Source of the DNA: Curtobacterium poinsettiae
GTDB taxonomy: Bacteria; Actinomycetota; Actinomycetes; Actinomycetales; Microbacteriaceae
Direction of reading: 5' to 3'
Length of the DNA: 64,000 nt
Assembly: GCF_025677645.1 (NCBI RefSeq)
Contig: NZ_CP106879.1
Coordinates: 1,116,001 to 1,180,000, forward strand
Shown in pieces: positions 27,201 to 34,070 of the stretch (position 1 is the first letter of the stretch; each line of letters starts with the position of its first letter). The translations under genes were made by a program, and so were the position numbers. Under the pieces are notes generated by a model. The model was not told the origin of the DNA. It saw only the letters and a program-made list of their open reading frames with translations, and did not search any database.

Positions 27201-29778
27201 CTCGACGCTGACCGTCGCGAAGGGGGACGGCGTGCTCGCGAACGACCGGGGCACCGGCCTGACCGCGGTCGTCGACCAGCAGCCCGCACACGGCACGGTC
27301 GAGCTCGCGGCGAACGGCTCGTACACGTACACGCCGAAGGACGGCTTCTCGGGGACGGACACCTTCACCTACACGGTGACGGACCCCGCCGGCCGCACCA
27401 CCACCGGCACCGTGACGGTCACGGTCCGTCCCGGCACGGAGCCCGACACCGTCACCGTCGCGGCGGGTGGCAGCACCACGGTCACCTCTGGCGCCCTGAC
27501 GGCCAACGACCACGGCACCGGCCTGACCGTCGTGTCCGTCACCGACGGGAAGAACGGCACCGCGACCCGCAACGGCGACGGCACGGTCACGTACACGCCG
27601 AAGGACGGCTTCTCCGGCACGGACACCGTCACCTACACGGTGACGGACCCGTCGGGTGCCACGAACACCGGCACCGTGACGGTCACCGTCACCCCGGTCG
27701 CCGGCGGTGGGTCGACCTCGGCCGAGGCCGACGCCACCACCACCGTGCCGGCCGGCACCGGCCTGCTCGACGGTGCGAAGGGCACCGACCTGGCGGTCAC
27801 CGACCACACGAAGCCCTCGCACGGCGAGGTCACGGTCGACGAGGACGGCTCGTACACGTACAAGCCCGAGCCGGGCTACTCCGGCCCGGACGGGTTCGAC
27901 TACACGGTCACCGACGGCTCCGGCGGGACGACCACGGGCACCGTGACGATCGTCGTCGCCCCGAAGGCCGCCGCGGACACCGCGACGACGAGCGCCGCGA
28001 CCCCGGTCGACGTCGCCGTCACCGGCAACGACTCGGGCACGGCGCTCGCCGTCACCGCGGTGTCGAAGCCCGGCCACGGCACCGCCACGACCACCGGCAG
28101 CACGACGGCCGGAGCCAGCTCGGTCACGTACACGCCCGCCGACGGGTTCTCCGGCACGGACACGTTCACCTACACGGTGACCGACCCGACTGGTGGCACC
28201 GCGACGGCGACGGTCACCGTGACCGTCACGCCGACCGCGGTCGCCGACGCCCTGCGCACCGCGGCGAACACCGCGCTGCCGATCAGCGGCGCGACCCTGA
28301 CCGGCAACGACCGCGGCGCCGGCCTCACCGTCACCGCGCACGGCCGCGCCGAGCACGGCACCGTGACCGAGGGCACCGAGCCCGGCTCACTCGTCTACAC
28401 CCCGGCCAAGGGCTTCTCCGGCGCGGACACGTTCGAGTACACGGTGACCGACGGCGCCGGACGGACGTCGACCGCGACGGTCACGGTCGTCGTCGGCGTC
28501 GCCGCGGTCGACCACTGGCACACCATGTCGACCAACCGCAGCATGCGCATGGCCGCCGACAGGGGCGTGCTGGTCGGTGACTCCGGTCGCGGGCTCTGGG
28601 CCGCCATGGAGACGAAGCCGTTCAACGGAACGCTCTCGCTCGAGAAGGACGGCTCGTACGTCTACACGCCCACGGCGAACTGGTCCGGTCGTGACTGGTT
28701 CACCTACTCGGCCAACGACGCCGACGGCACCGCGGCGTTCGCGCGCGTCGTCATCGACGTTGCTCCGGCGGCGAAGGACGACAAGGTCACGACCACGGCC
28801 GGCAAGACGGTCCGGGTCGCCGGCCACGGCGTGCTCGGCAACGACCACGGTGACGCCCTGACGGTCGTCGCGGTGGGGCACGCCCGTCACGGCACGGCCT
28901 CGATCGCCGCCGACGGAACGTTCGTCTACACCCCGGCGAAGGGCTTCTCGGGCACCGACACCGTCACGTACCGTGCGCAGGACTCGATGGAGCAGCAGGT
29001 CGACGCCACCGTCACGATCACGGTCGGCATCGCCGCGGCGGACGACTCCGGGCACACCGTGTCCGGCACGCCCGTGGCCCGTGACGCCCGCCACGGCCTG
29101 CTCGCCGACGACCAGGGCACCGGCCTCACCGCCGCCCCGGGCCGGAAGCCCGCCCACGGCACCGTGACGATCCAGCGGAACGGCGCGTACGTCTACACCC
29201 CGGCCGCCGGCTTCACCGGCACGGACACCTTCACCTACACGGTGACGGACGCCTCGGGGCAGACGGCCACCGCCACCGCGACCATGACCGTGGTCGCCGC
29301 GGCGGTCGCCACCGACGACTCCGCCACCGGGATCGTCGGACACCGGGTCGTCGTGGATCCGCTCGACAACGACTCCGCCACCGGCGGCGCCAGGTTCGAG
29401 CCGGGCACGCTGCACCTGCTCGACCCGGAGTCCGGCACGCCGACCGACCGCGTGGTCGCCGCCGACCAGGGCACGTGGACCGTCCGCGACGGCCGGGTCG
29501 TCTTCACCCCTCGGGACGGTTTCGCTGGAACCGCCTTCGTCGGTTACGCGGTCACCGACAGCGCGGGACAGACGGTCACCGCGACCGTCACGGTCACGTT
29601 CCCGACCGGGCTCGCCGCGATCGTCCACGGCACCGAGCTCGCCTTCACGGGCGTGACCGGGCTGGTGGGCCTCGGGCTCGCGGCGCTCGCGCTCGTGCTG
29701 GCGGGCGTGCTCCTGGTGACCCGACGACGGATCGCGGTCCGCGTCGTGCCGGGCATCCGCCGCAGCGCACGTCCGTAA
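24208..29778 (+). CDS. Giant wall-anchored repeat protein (propeller-like head, Ig/cadherin-like repeats, LAFTG anchor)
   Basis: About 1,856 residues. A Sec signal (RATRRPGLRAVAVLGAALLV, ending near APASA) is followed by a head of about 250 residues with propeller-like strands (TLYAIDGTGKVVAVDIS, NPVTGIYYYGDNAGWLGAYD, SSDGYLYVSN). A linker domain follows, then about 15 repeats of 85-100 residues built on NDRGTGL, PAHGT, DGSYTYTP, GFSGTDTFTYTVTD and a TVTVTV strand. This is the Ig-like/cadherin type (Big_9-like). The C-terminus has LAFTG, a membrane helix and a basic tail. It probably forms a long fibre displayed on the wall for adhesion or biofilm. ATG 24,208 is preferred over GTG 24,202. The gene is extremely GC-rich (49 of 60 over 26,341-26,400). 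Confidence 0.88.
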   Translation: MQRTNPGTAVPTDGPDRPVGTRATRRPGLRAVAVLGAALLVGTGLTATSAVVAAAPASAVSATKDGAMVCTPQETLYAIDGTGKVVAVDISTGASRGTTADVTNLGTGANNGLGISREGVSMFAASNNQTATLRQFDPKTGVASDPVATDKTRTVIRGAVNPVTGIYYYGDNAGWLGAYDPSTGKYLGQVGQINGLTKRNAADTANANGDFAFSSRGLFFVVAANKVYRVNVDQVPATAGTTAMSTTEIATLPASTNSPGIAFSSDGYLYVSNTVTTNSVATTTIYQLDPTSGKEVRSFPIVGNYAASDLASCNYADTVTGAASVDQRWGSGDQFTLAISGGGIDPATAGVSGTTTGSATGVQAQKAGAVLTTPNKDYTVEQTAAGTTDLANYDTTWKAVDQTTGTTVASGTGTTGTFTFPAATTADGTDVLVTFANTLKATHVTTSSDTATTPTGTALSVPAASGVLANDRGTGLSVVSNTTPAHGTATVAADGSYTYTPASGFSGSDTFQYTAKDSSAQTSTSTVTVTVAPKGSDDAYSVHAGKVLKVNAADGVLANDRGSDLTLTGHGQPSHGLVKVAADGSFSYGAEKGYSGPDSFTYTAKDGSGATVTATVRLTVLPTASADAVTATAGSTTTGNLLANDLGTGLTVTGNSTPAHGSATVRPDGSYSYTPAAGFSGTDSFTYTVTDGSGGTDTVTVTVQVAPAAQDDTVKVAAGGTATAGTRATGVLGNDSGTGLTVASNTSPSHGALTLDQATGTFTYTPTEGYSGPDAFTYTAVDRSGSPSTATVSITVNPTIGADSASTDAGTPVTIDVQVNDRGSDLETTIVTGPSHGTAVVAADGSVEYTPTAGTSGSDSFTYTVTDGSGVTTGAATVTITVRPVATADTVSSRSDEALTIDAAALTGNDRGTGLTVTDVTAGGAGNGTGTGETGATRGTVTLDRAAGRVVYTPADGFSGTDTFTYTVTDTAGSSTTGTVTVVVGPRATADTATATAGSTLTVAKGDGVLANDRGTGLTAVVDQQPAHGTVELAANGSYTYTPKDGFSGTDTFTYTVTDPAGRTTTGTVTVTVRPGTEPDTVTVAAGGSTTVTSGALTANDHGTGLTVVSVTDGKNGTATRNGDGTVTYTPKDGFSGTDTVTYTVTDPSGATNTGTVTVTVTPVAGGGSTSAEADATTTVPAGTGLLDGAKGTDLAVTDHTKPSHGEVTVDEDGSYTYKPEPGYSGPDGFDYTVTDGSGGTTTGTVTIVVAPKAAADTATTSAATPVDVAVTGNDSGTALAVTAVSKPGHGTATTTGSTTAGASSVTYTPADGFSGTDTFTYTVTDPTGGTATATVTVTVTPTAVADALRTAANTALPISGATLTGNDRGAGLTVTAHGRAEHGTVTEGTEPGSLVYTPAKGFSGADTFEYTVTDGAGRTSTATVTVVVGVAAVDHWHTMSTNRSMRMAADRGVLVGDSGRGLWAAMETKPFNGTLSLEKDGSYVYTPTANWSGRDWFTYSANDADGTAAFARVVIDVAPAAKDDKVTTTAGKTVRVAGHGVLGNDHGDALTVVAVGHARHGTASIAADGTFVYTPAKGFSGTDTVTYRAQDSMEQQVDATVTITVGIAAADDSGHTVSGTPVARDARHGLLADDQGTGLTAAPGRKPAHGTVTIQRNGAYVYTPAAGFTGTDTFTYTVTDASGQTATATATMTVVAAAVATDDSATGIVGHRVVVDPLDNDSATGGARFEPGTLHLLDPESGTPTDRVVAADQGTWTVRDGRVVFTPRDGFAGTAFVGYAVTDSAGQTVTATVTVTFPTGLAAIVHGTELAFTGVTGLVGLGLAALALVLAGVLLVTRRRIAVRVVPGIRRSARP
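25549..29607 (+). repeat. Coding array of about 15 Ig/cadherin-like repeats
   Basis: Tandem units of roughly 255-305 bp inside the giant surface gene. Near-identical DNA at the end of many units (TTCACCTACACGGTGACC and close variants) shows recent sequence exchange or strong constraint. Units 1-4, 7 and 13 are canonical. Unit 6 has a Gly/Thr-rich insertion, unit 12 (about 28,500-28,760) is Trp/Met-rich and divergent, and unit 15 (about 29,300-29,600) is degenerate. Such arrays can change length by recombination. Confidence 0.8.
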
Positions 29779-29792
29779 CAGGGCACCGGACT

Positions 29793-29840
29793 GGAGGCCC
29801 GGATCACCGCAGCAGACCCGCTGCGGTGATCCGGGCCTCC
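29793..29840 (+). terminator. Long hairpin terminator between the giant surface gene and the YedK gene
   Basis: A 21-bp perfect stem (arms 29,793-29,813 and 29,820-29,840) with loop AGACCC. It serves two convergent genes, so probably works in both directions. The outer arm GGAGGCCCGG/CCGGGCCTCC recurs in the hairpin at 48,791. Confidence 0.88.
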
Positions 29841-29864
29841 CGTCTGCGCGCGGGGCGCGACCGC

Positions 29865-30596
29865 CTACGCGACGGGCGCGATGAGCTGCGGTCCGTCGTT
29901 CCGCACGCTGTTCACCGTGCGGGAGACCTCGTACTGCTCGAGCCCCGCGGCCACCGTCAGCGACTCGTGGTCGAGCAGGGCCAGCAGGTCGTCGGCGTGC
30001 AAGTCGCCACCGAGCCAGTCGTCGTAGCCGTCGGGTGTCAGGAACGCCGGCATGCGGTCGTGGACCTCGCCCGGGGCGACGTGGGCGTCACGGGTGATGA
30101 TCGCGAGCGACAGCCGCCACTTGTCCGGGTCGCCCTCGGGCTTCGTGGGGTCGGGCCAGGCGCTCACGACGCCGGCCATCGCCAGGGCGCCGCCGGGTTC
30201 GTGCACGAAGTGGGGTTCCTTGCCGTCCTCGCGCACCACCCACTCGTAGTACCCCTGTGCCGGGACGATGCAGCGGTTCGTGGCGAAGGCGCGCTTGAAC
30301 ATGCCGCTCGTCGCGACCGTCTCGATGCGGGCGTTGATCGGCTTCGGCCGCTGCTTCTGGAAGTCCTTCGCCCAGCTCGGCACGAAGCCCCAGCTGATCT
30401 GCGGCAGCTCCCGTTCACCGTGCCGCTGGCGGACGGCGTACACGGGGTCGGTCGGGGCGACGTTCCAGCTCGGGGCGAGGCCGGGGTGCACCTCGCCGGT
30501 GTCCTCGTCGACGTGCTCGGTCCGGGCGGCGAGCTCGCCCATGAGCTCGGGCAACAGATCGGCCGTGGTGTCGGAGACGACGAACCTTCCACACAT
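29865..30596 (-). CDS. yedK: SRAP-family protein YedK/HMCES (abasic-site protein crosslinker)
   Basis: 243 residues. The N-terminal MCGRF places the catalytic Cys at position 2 after Met removal. NARIET, the RCIVPAQGYYEW segment with its catalytic Glu, and the later HDRMP His motif are all present. SRAP proteins covalently trap abasic sites in single-stranded DNA and protect them during replication. The start is ATG 30,596, needed for Cys2; CACACT lies six bases upstream, so it may be leaderless. Confidence 0.93.
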   Translation of the reverse strand: MCGRFVVSDTTADLLPELMGELAARTEHVDEDTGEVHPGLAPSWNVAPTDPVYAVRQRHGERELPQISWGFVPSWAKDFQKQRPKPINARIETVATSGMFKRAFATNRCIVPAQGYYEWVVREDGKEPHFVHEPGGALAMAGVVSAWPDPTKPEGDPDKWRLSLAIITRDAHVAPGEVHDRMPAFLTPDGYDDWLGGDLHADDLLALLDHESLTVAAGLEQYEVSRTVNSVRNDGPQLIAPVA

Positions 30597-30688
30597 GCGC
30601 CCAGTGTGCCCGTCGCCGCCGACAGTGGTGCGGGTGCGGGAGCCGATGCGGGTGCCGGTGCGGGTGCGGCTCGGGTTCGTCGGTTCGC

Positions 30689-30745
30689 CGAGTGAGCAGA
30701 AGACGTCGAGTGCGACCGCGCGTCCCGACGTCTTCTGCTCACTCG
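30689..30745. repeat. Intergenic inverted repeat of the GTGAGCAG type, copy 1
   Basis: Perfect 20-bp arms (30,689-30,708 and 30,726-30,745; CGAGTGAGCAGAAGACGTCG and its complement) with a 17-base loop. The right arm contains the stop codon of the minus-strand gene ending at 30,739, so the hairpin forms right at its translation end. Probably a terminator. Related copies are at 32,108 and 44,143. Confidence 0.75.
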
Positions 30746-31368
30746 ATGGGGCGAGCGGACGTCCCGGGTGCGGGCTCGAGGGACTCGGCGGACAGGCGGG
30801 CGCGTTCGGAGCGGCCGAGGCGGACGACGTACTCCGACAGCCCGACCGTGTACGCCGCGAACCAGAGCACGTGGAACCAGCTGGCGGGCCCGAGGACGAA
30901 CGCCCCGAGGACGGCGACGAGACCCGAACCGAGCAACGGTGCCGTCCGGGCGAGCGTACCGATCAGCCCCCGCCGCAGCAGGACGGCGTCGGCGCGGACG
31001 ATCTCGCGGTGTTCCGGCAGGACCGGCACCGGCCGACGCTGCACGTACAGCTGCGTGGCACCCCGCGCGGCGAGTTGCCACGAGGGCCGCACCTGCCGAC
31101 CGTTGATCGTGGTCGAGGGGTCCGGCGGCTGCCACGTCGGGATGCACGCGAAGGTGAGCAGTCCGACGCCGAGCGCCAGCAGCACCATCGCGACCGCGCT
31201 GCGGACCGGGGCGGTCCCCGTCCAGTCGACCCGGGCCTCCAGGACGGCCATGCCGACCAGCGCGACGACCGCCGCGGACCCGGACCACCGGGCAGCGCGA
31301 CGGACGCGTGCCGGATCCAGCACGTCCGTGACGTGGCGGCGGAAGACCTGCCAGCCGAGCGTGAACAC
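30739..31368 (-). CDS. Membrane protein of unknown function, paralogue 1
   Basis: 209 residues with about four membrane segments arranged as two pairs. It starts MFTLGWQVFRRH, has RRPVPVLPEHREIVRADAVLLRRG in the middle loop and LGRSERARLSAESLEP near the end. The upstream neighbour (31,372-32,058) shares this architecture and opens MFKIGWQVFRER, so they are a diverged tandem duplication. GTG 31,368 follows GAGGAG and lies 3 bases after the neighbour's stop, so the two are co-transcribed and translationally coupled. No family recognised. Confidence 0.75.
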   Translation of the reverse strand: MFTLGWQVFRRHVTDVLDPARVRRAARWSGSAAVVALVGMAVLEARVDWTGTAPVRSAVAMVLLALGVGLLTFACIPTWQPPDPSTTINGRQVRPSWQLAARGATQLYVQRRPVPVLPEHREIVRADAVLLRRGLIGTLARTAPLLGSGLVAVLGAFVLGPASWFHVLWFAAYTVGLSEYVVRLGRSERARLSAESLEPAPGTSARPIE

Positions 31369-31371
31369 GGG

Positions 31372-32058
31372 TCACTCCTCCGGCAGGGCGAGCTTGCTGC
31401 CGCTCCGTGCGCCGGGACGGCCGCGGGGTGGCAGGGGCGGGGGAACCGGCGGGAGCGCTTCGGCCTCGACGCGGAGCTGCTCCTGGCGGCCGAGGGTGCG
31501 CAGGCCACCGATCGCGGTGACGGCGCCGGTCAGGGGCACGACGATCCAGAAGGCGGACAGCCCGACGAGCCCGTCGCTGGCCGGCACGGTGGCGACGTTG
31601 ACCACCACGGTCGCGACGAGCGCCAGGGCCCAACCGCCGAGCAGCAGGAAGCCCCGGAACGCGTTGCGGACGATCAGGTCGCGGGTCTCGGGCATGCGGT
31701 CGAGGACGGCGTCACGGTGTTCCGGGTCGACCGGCGGCGGATTGCGGCGGTAGTACCGGGCGACGGCCTCCTGTGTGCGCCATCCGATGCCGGGGATCGG
31801 CGGGGCCGCCCACCCCTTCGGGCCGATCGGGACGAAGCACGAAACGATGCCGCCGACGCCGGTTGCGAACAGCGCCGATGCGACCAGCCACACCGCGAGG
31901 GGGACCGAACCGTCGTCGACGAGCAGCGCGACCGCCTGGAACACGACGAAGGCGACCACTGCGACGACGGCGGCGACGACCACGACACGACGGCGGTACC
32001 GCGGCCCGATGAGTGCGGGGAACCGCTCCCGGAACACCTGCCAGCCGATCTTGAACAC
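31372..32058 (-). CDS. Membrane protein of unknown function, paralogue 2
   Basis: 228 residues with about four membrane helices. Starts MFKIGWQVFRERFPAL; the cytoplasmic loop has RRNPPPVDPEHRDAVLDRMPETRDLIVR, matching the PEHR region of the downstream paralogue. LGRQEQLRVEAEALPP near the end parallels the partner's LGRSERARLSAESLEP. The tail is Pro/Arg-rich. GTG 32,058 is preceded by TAGACA and six bases (leaderless), so this is the promoter-proximal gene of the pair. Function unknown. Confidence 0.75.
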   Translation of the reverse strand: MFKIGWQVFRERFPALIGPRYRRRVVVVAAVVAVVAFVVFQAVALLVDDGSVPLAVWLVASALFATGVGGIVSCFVPIGPKGWAAPPIPGIGWRTQEAVARYYRRNPPPVDPEHRDAVLDRMPETRDLIVRNAFRGFLLLGGWALALVATVVVNVATVPASDGLVGLSAFWIVVPLTGAVTAIGGLRTLGRQEQLRVEAEALPPVPPPLPPRGRPGARSGSKLALPEE

Positions 32059-32107
32059 CCATCATGTCTACCCGGTGGGGGTGCAGGGCGCCCGGACGCT
32101 CGCGTTC

Positions 32108-32158
32108 GTGAGCAGGAGATGTCGGGTGTGGGCGGGGGACTCGACACCTTCTGCTCAC
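32108..32158. repeat. Intergenic inverted repeat of the GTGAGCAG type, copy 2
   Basis: Arms 32,108-32,124 and 32,142-32,158 pair with two G-U positions. The right end shares CTTCTGCTCACTCGATG exactly with copy 1 at 30,732-30,748. Unlike a terminator it lies between two divergent genes, upstream of both, which suggests a mobile or repetitive palindrome or a regulatory site. Confidence 0.65.
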
Positions 32159-32295
32159 TCGATGCATCGCGCATCGCGCGCCGGCCCCGCAGCCCCCACC
32201 CGGACACGCCCGAGCGTTCCCGCCCGGAGCCGCCGCACCCGCGACGTGGTGCTGCCGCTCAGGGTTCGCCCAGGCGAGCACGGTGGCCTCGGAGC

Positions 32296-32721
32296 ATGAG
32301 TCTCGACATCGTCTACACCGCCGCTGCCCACGCCACCGGGGGCGGCCGCGACGGGCACGTCCGCAGCGAGGACGACCGGCTCGACCTCGACACCCGCCCG
32401 CCCAAGGAGATGGGCGGCAGCGGCGAGGGCACGAACCCCGAGCAGCTCTTCGCCGCCGGGTACGCCGCGTGCTTCCTCGGTGCCCTGCACGCCGCCGGCA
32501 AGGAGCTCGAGGTGGACACCACCGGCGCCGAGGTCTCCGCCGAGGTCGGCATCGGCGGCGCCGGCAACGGCGCCTTCGGCCTCGCCGTCGAGCTCGACGT
32601 CTACGCCCCGAACGCCCCGCAGGAGCAGCGGCAGCGCCTGGCCGAGCGTGCACACGAGATCTGCCCGTACTCGAACGCCACCCGCGGCAACATCACCGTG
32701 ACCCTGTCCATCGTCGACTAG
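32296..32721 (+). CDS. ohr: Organic hydroperoxide resistance protein (Ohr/OsmC family)
   Basis: 141 residues. The two redox cysteines are visible in GYAACFLGAL and EICPYSNATRGN, with TNPEQLFAAGYAACF typical of Ohr rather than OsmC. The catalytic Arg is probably in the N-terminal VRSEDDRLDLDTRPP region. It reduces organic peroxides in the cytoplasm, usually with a lipoylated partner. ATG 32,296 follows GGAGC. No OhrR-type regulator is adjacent. Confidence 0.93.
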   Translation: MSLDIVYTAAAHATGGGRDGHVRSEDDRLDLDTRPPKEMGGSGEGTNPEQLFAAGYAACFLGALHAAGKELEVDTTGAEVSAEVGIGGAGNGAFGLAVELDVYAPNAPQEQRQRLAERAHEICPYSNATRGNITVTLSIVD

Positions 32722-32731
32722 CGTTCGGCCG

Positions 32732-33118
32732 GTGGTCACCGACGCGACGCGCTGCCCCTGCCTGAGCGGCAACCCCTACGGGGAGTGCTGCGGCCCCCTG
32801 CACGCCGGGGCCGTGGCACCGACCGCGGAACGGCTCATGCGCTCCCGCTTCAGCGCCTTCGCGCTGGGCCTGCCGGAGTACCTGCTGCTCACCTGGCACC
32901 CGCGCACCCGGCCGGCCGGGCTCGAGTTGGACCCGTCCCAGCGCTGGACCCGTCTGGACGTGCTGGCGACCACCTCGGGAGGCCCGTTCGACTCCCACGG
33001 CACCGTCACGTTCCGCGCGTGGTGGCGTTCCGACGACGAGCGCGGCACGCTCGAGGAGACGAGCGACTTCGTGCGCGAACAGGGACGATGGTTCTACGTG
33101 GACGGCGTGGTCGCCTGA
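32732..33118 (+). CDS. YchJ-like (UPF0225) SEC-C motif protein
   Basis: 128 residues. The N-terminal metal-binding SEC-C-like motif CPCLSGNPYGECCGPLH is followed by the NTF2-like YchJ domain (AERLMRSRFSAFALG, YLLLTWHPRTRP, VTFRAWW, ETSDFVREQGRWFYVDG). Function unknown. The GTG at 32,732 is seven bases after TAGCGT, and that hexamer overlaps the ohr stop codon, so it can be made as a separate leaderless transcript. Confidence 0.88.
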   Translation: MVTDATRCPCLSGNPYGECCGPLHAGAVAPTAERLMRSRFSAFALGLPEYLLLTWHPRTRPAGLELDPSQRWTRLDVLATTSGGPFDSHGTVTFRAWWRSDDERGTLEETSDFVREQGRWFYVDGVVA

Positions 33119-33145
33119 CGGACGTCGTCGACGTTGCCTCCGGGG

Positions 33146-34012
33146 CTAGCGGCCGATGACCGCCGGCAGGCCGACCGCGGTGCGCATCGCGCGGCGGACG
33201 CCGGCCTCGTCGGGGAGCAGCTCGTCCTCGTCACCGGTCAGGAAGAACCGGATCTGCCCGATCGCCTGCTCGGTGAGCATGTCGAGGCCGTTCAGCACGC
33301 GGCCCCCGGCCTCGGTCCACCGGCTGGCGACCGCGGTGGGCCACGGTTCGTAGGCGACGTCGAACAGCACGGCGTCGGGCCCCGACGGACGGAACTCGAG
33401 GGGATCGGCGGCACCACCCGGCAGCGTCGACAGGACGAAACCGTGGTGCGTGCCGGCGAGTTCGATCAGCGGGTGCACCTCGAGCGTCACACCGAGCCGG
33501 ACGGCCAGGTCGACGAGCGCGTGCGTCTTCGCGGTGTCACGGGCGAACACCCGGACGAGCGACGCCCCGAGCCGGACGGCAGCGGTCAGTGCGCTCGCCG
33601 CGGTGGCTCCGCCGCCCAGGATCGTGGCCTCGCCGGGCAGGTGTCCGAGCGCCTCGACCGGGCGGACGAGCCCCTGCACGTCGGTGTTCGCGCCGGCTCG
33701 GACGATCGTCGAGCCCTCGTGGCGGAACGCGACCGTGTTGGCGACCCCGAGCTCGTCGACGAGCGGGGTGGTGCGGTCGAGCAGCGGCAGCACCTCGCGC
33801 TTGAGCGGCATCGTGAGGCTCAGCCCACGCCATTCCGGACCCAGCCCCGCGACGAACGCGGCGAGCTCGCCGGACGCGACCTCGTGCCTCCCGTACGTGA
33901 AGGGCAGGTCGAGCGCGTCGTAGGCCGCTGCGTGGAGCGTGGGGGAGAGCGAGTGCGCGATGGGGGAGCCGAGCACCGCGAGGTGCGTACGGCCTGGATC
34001 GGTGAACGCCAC
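33146..34012 (-). CDS. aroE: Shikimate 5-dehydrogenase
   Basis: About 288 residues. LGSPIAHSLSPTLHAAAY binds shikimate, the catalytic Lys is in LTMPLKREVLPLL, GANTDVQGL supplies the Asp, and ILGGGATAASAL is the NADP-binding turn. NGLDMLTEQAIGQIRFF closes the protein. It reduces 3-dehydroshikimate in aromatic amino-acid synthesis. I prefer GTG 34,012, eight bases from TAGGCT on this strand; an in-frame GTG at 34,018 would be only two bases away. It diverges from an iron-box gene and may share that control region. Confidence 0.9.
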   Translation of the reverse strand: MAFTDPGRTHLAVLGSPIAHSLSPTLHAAAYDALDLPFTYGRHEVASGELAAFVAGLGPEWRGLSLTMPLKREVLPLLDRTTPLVDELGVANTVAFRHEGSTIVRAGANTDVQGLVRPVEALGHLPGEATILGGGATAASALTAAVRLGASLVRVFARDTAKTHALVDLAVRLGVTLEVHPLIELAGTHHGFVLSTLPGGAADPLEFRPSGPDAVLFDVAYEPWPTAVASRWTEAGGRVLNGLDMLTEQAIGQIRFFLTGDEDELLPDEAGVRRAMRTAVGLPAVIGR

Positions 34013-34051
34013 GGTCACCCAGCCTAGCCAGGCGTGTTCCTGAGCACTCCG

Positions 34052-34070
34052 TTAGGTTAGGCTACCCTTC
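34052..34070 (+). promoter_or_regulatory. DtxR/IdeR-type iron box overlapping a leaderless promoter
   Basis: TTAGGTTAGGCTACCCTTC matches the 19-bp consensus TTAGGTTAGGCTAACCTAA at 16 positions. The -10 hexamer TAGGCT (34,058-34,063) lies inside it, and the GTG start at 34,071 follows directly. Iron-loaded repressor would block RNA polymerase. Confidence 0.82.

Noticed and set aside
24490..28356. Very long open frame (1,288 codons) on the minus strand opposite the giant surface gene
   Set aside because: Its Arg/Gly/Ala-rich translation mirrors the repeat codons of the plus-strand gene. High GC suppresses stops, and there is no domain, promoter or ribosome site.
25549..29607. CRISPR-like or satellite repeat array
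   Set aside because: The periodicity is coding (about 85-100 codons), units diverge at synonymous and non-synonymous sites, and the frame is open throughout.
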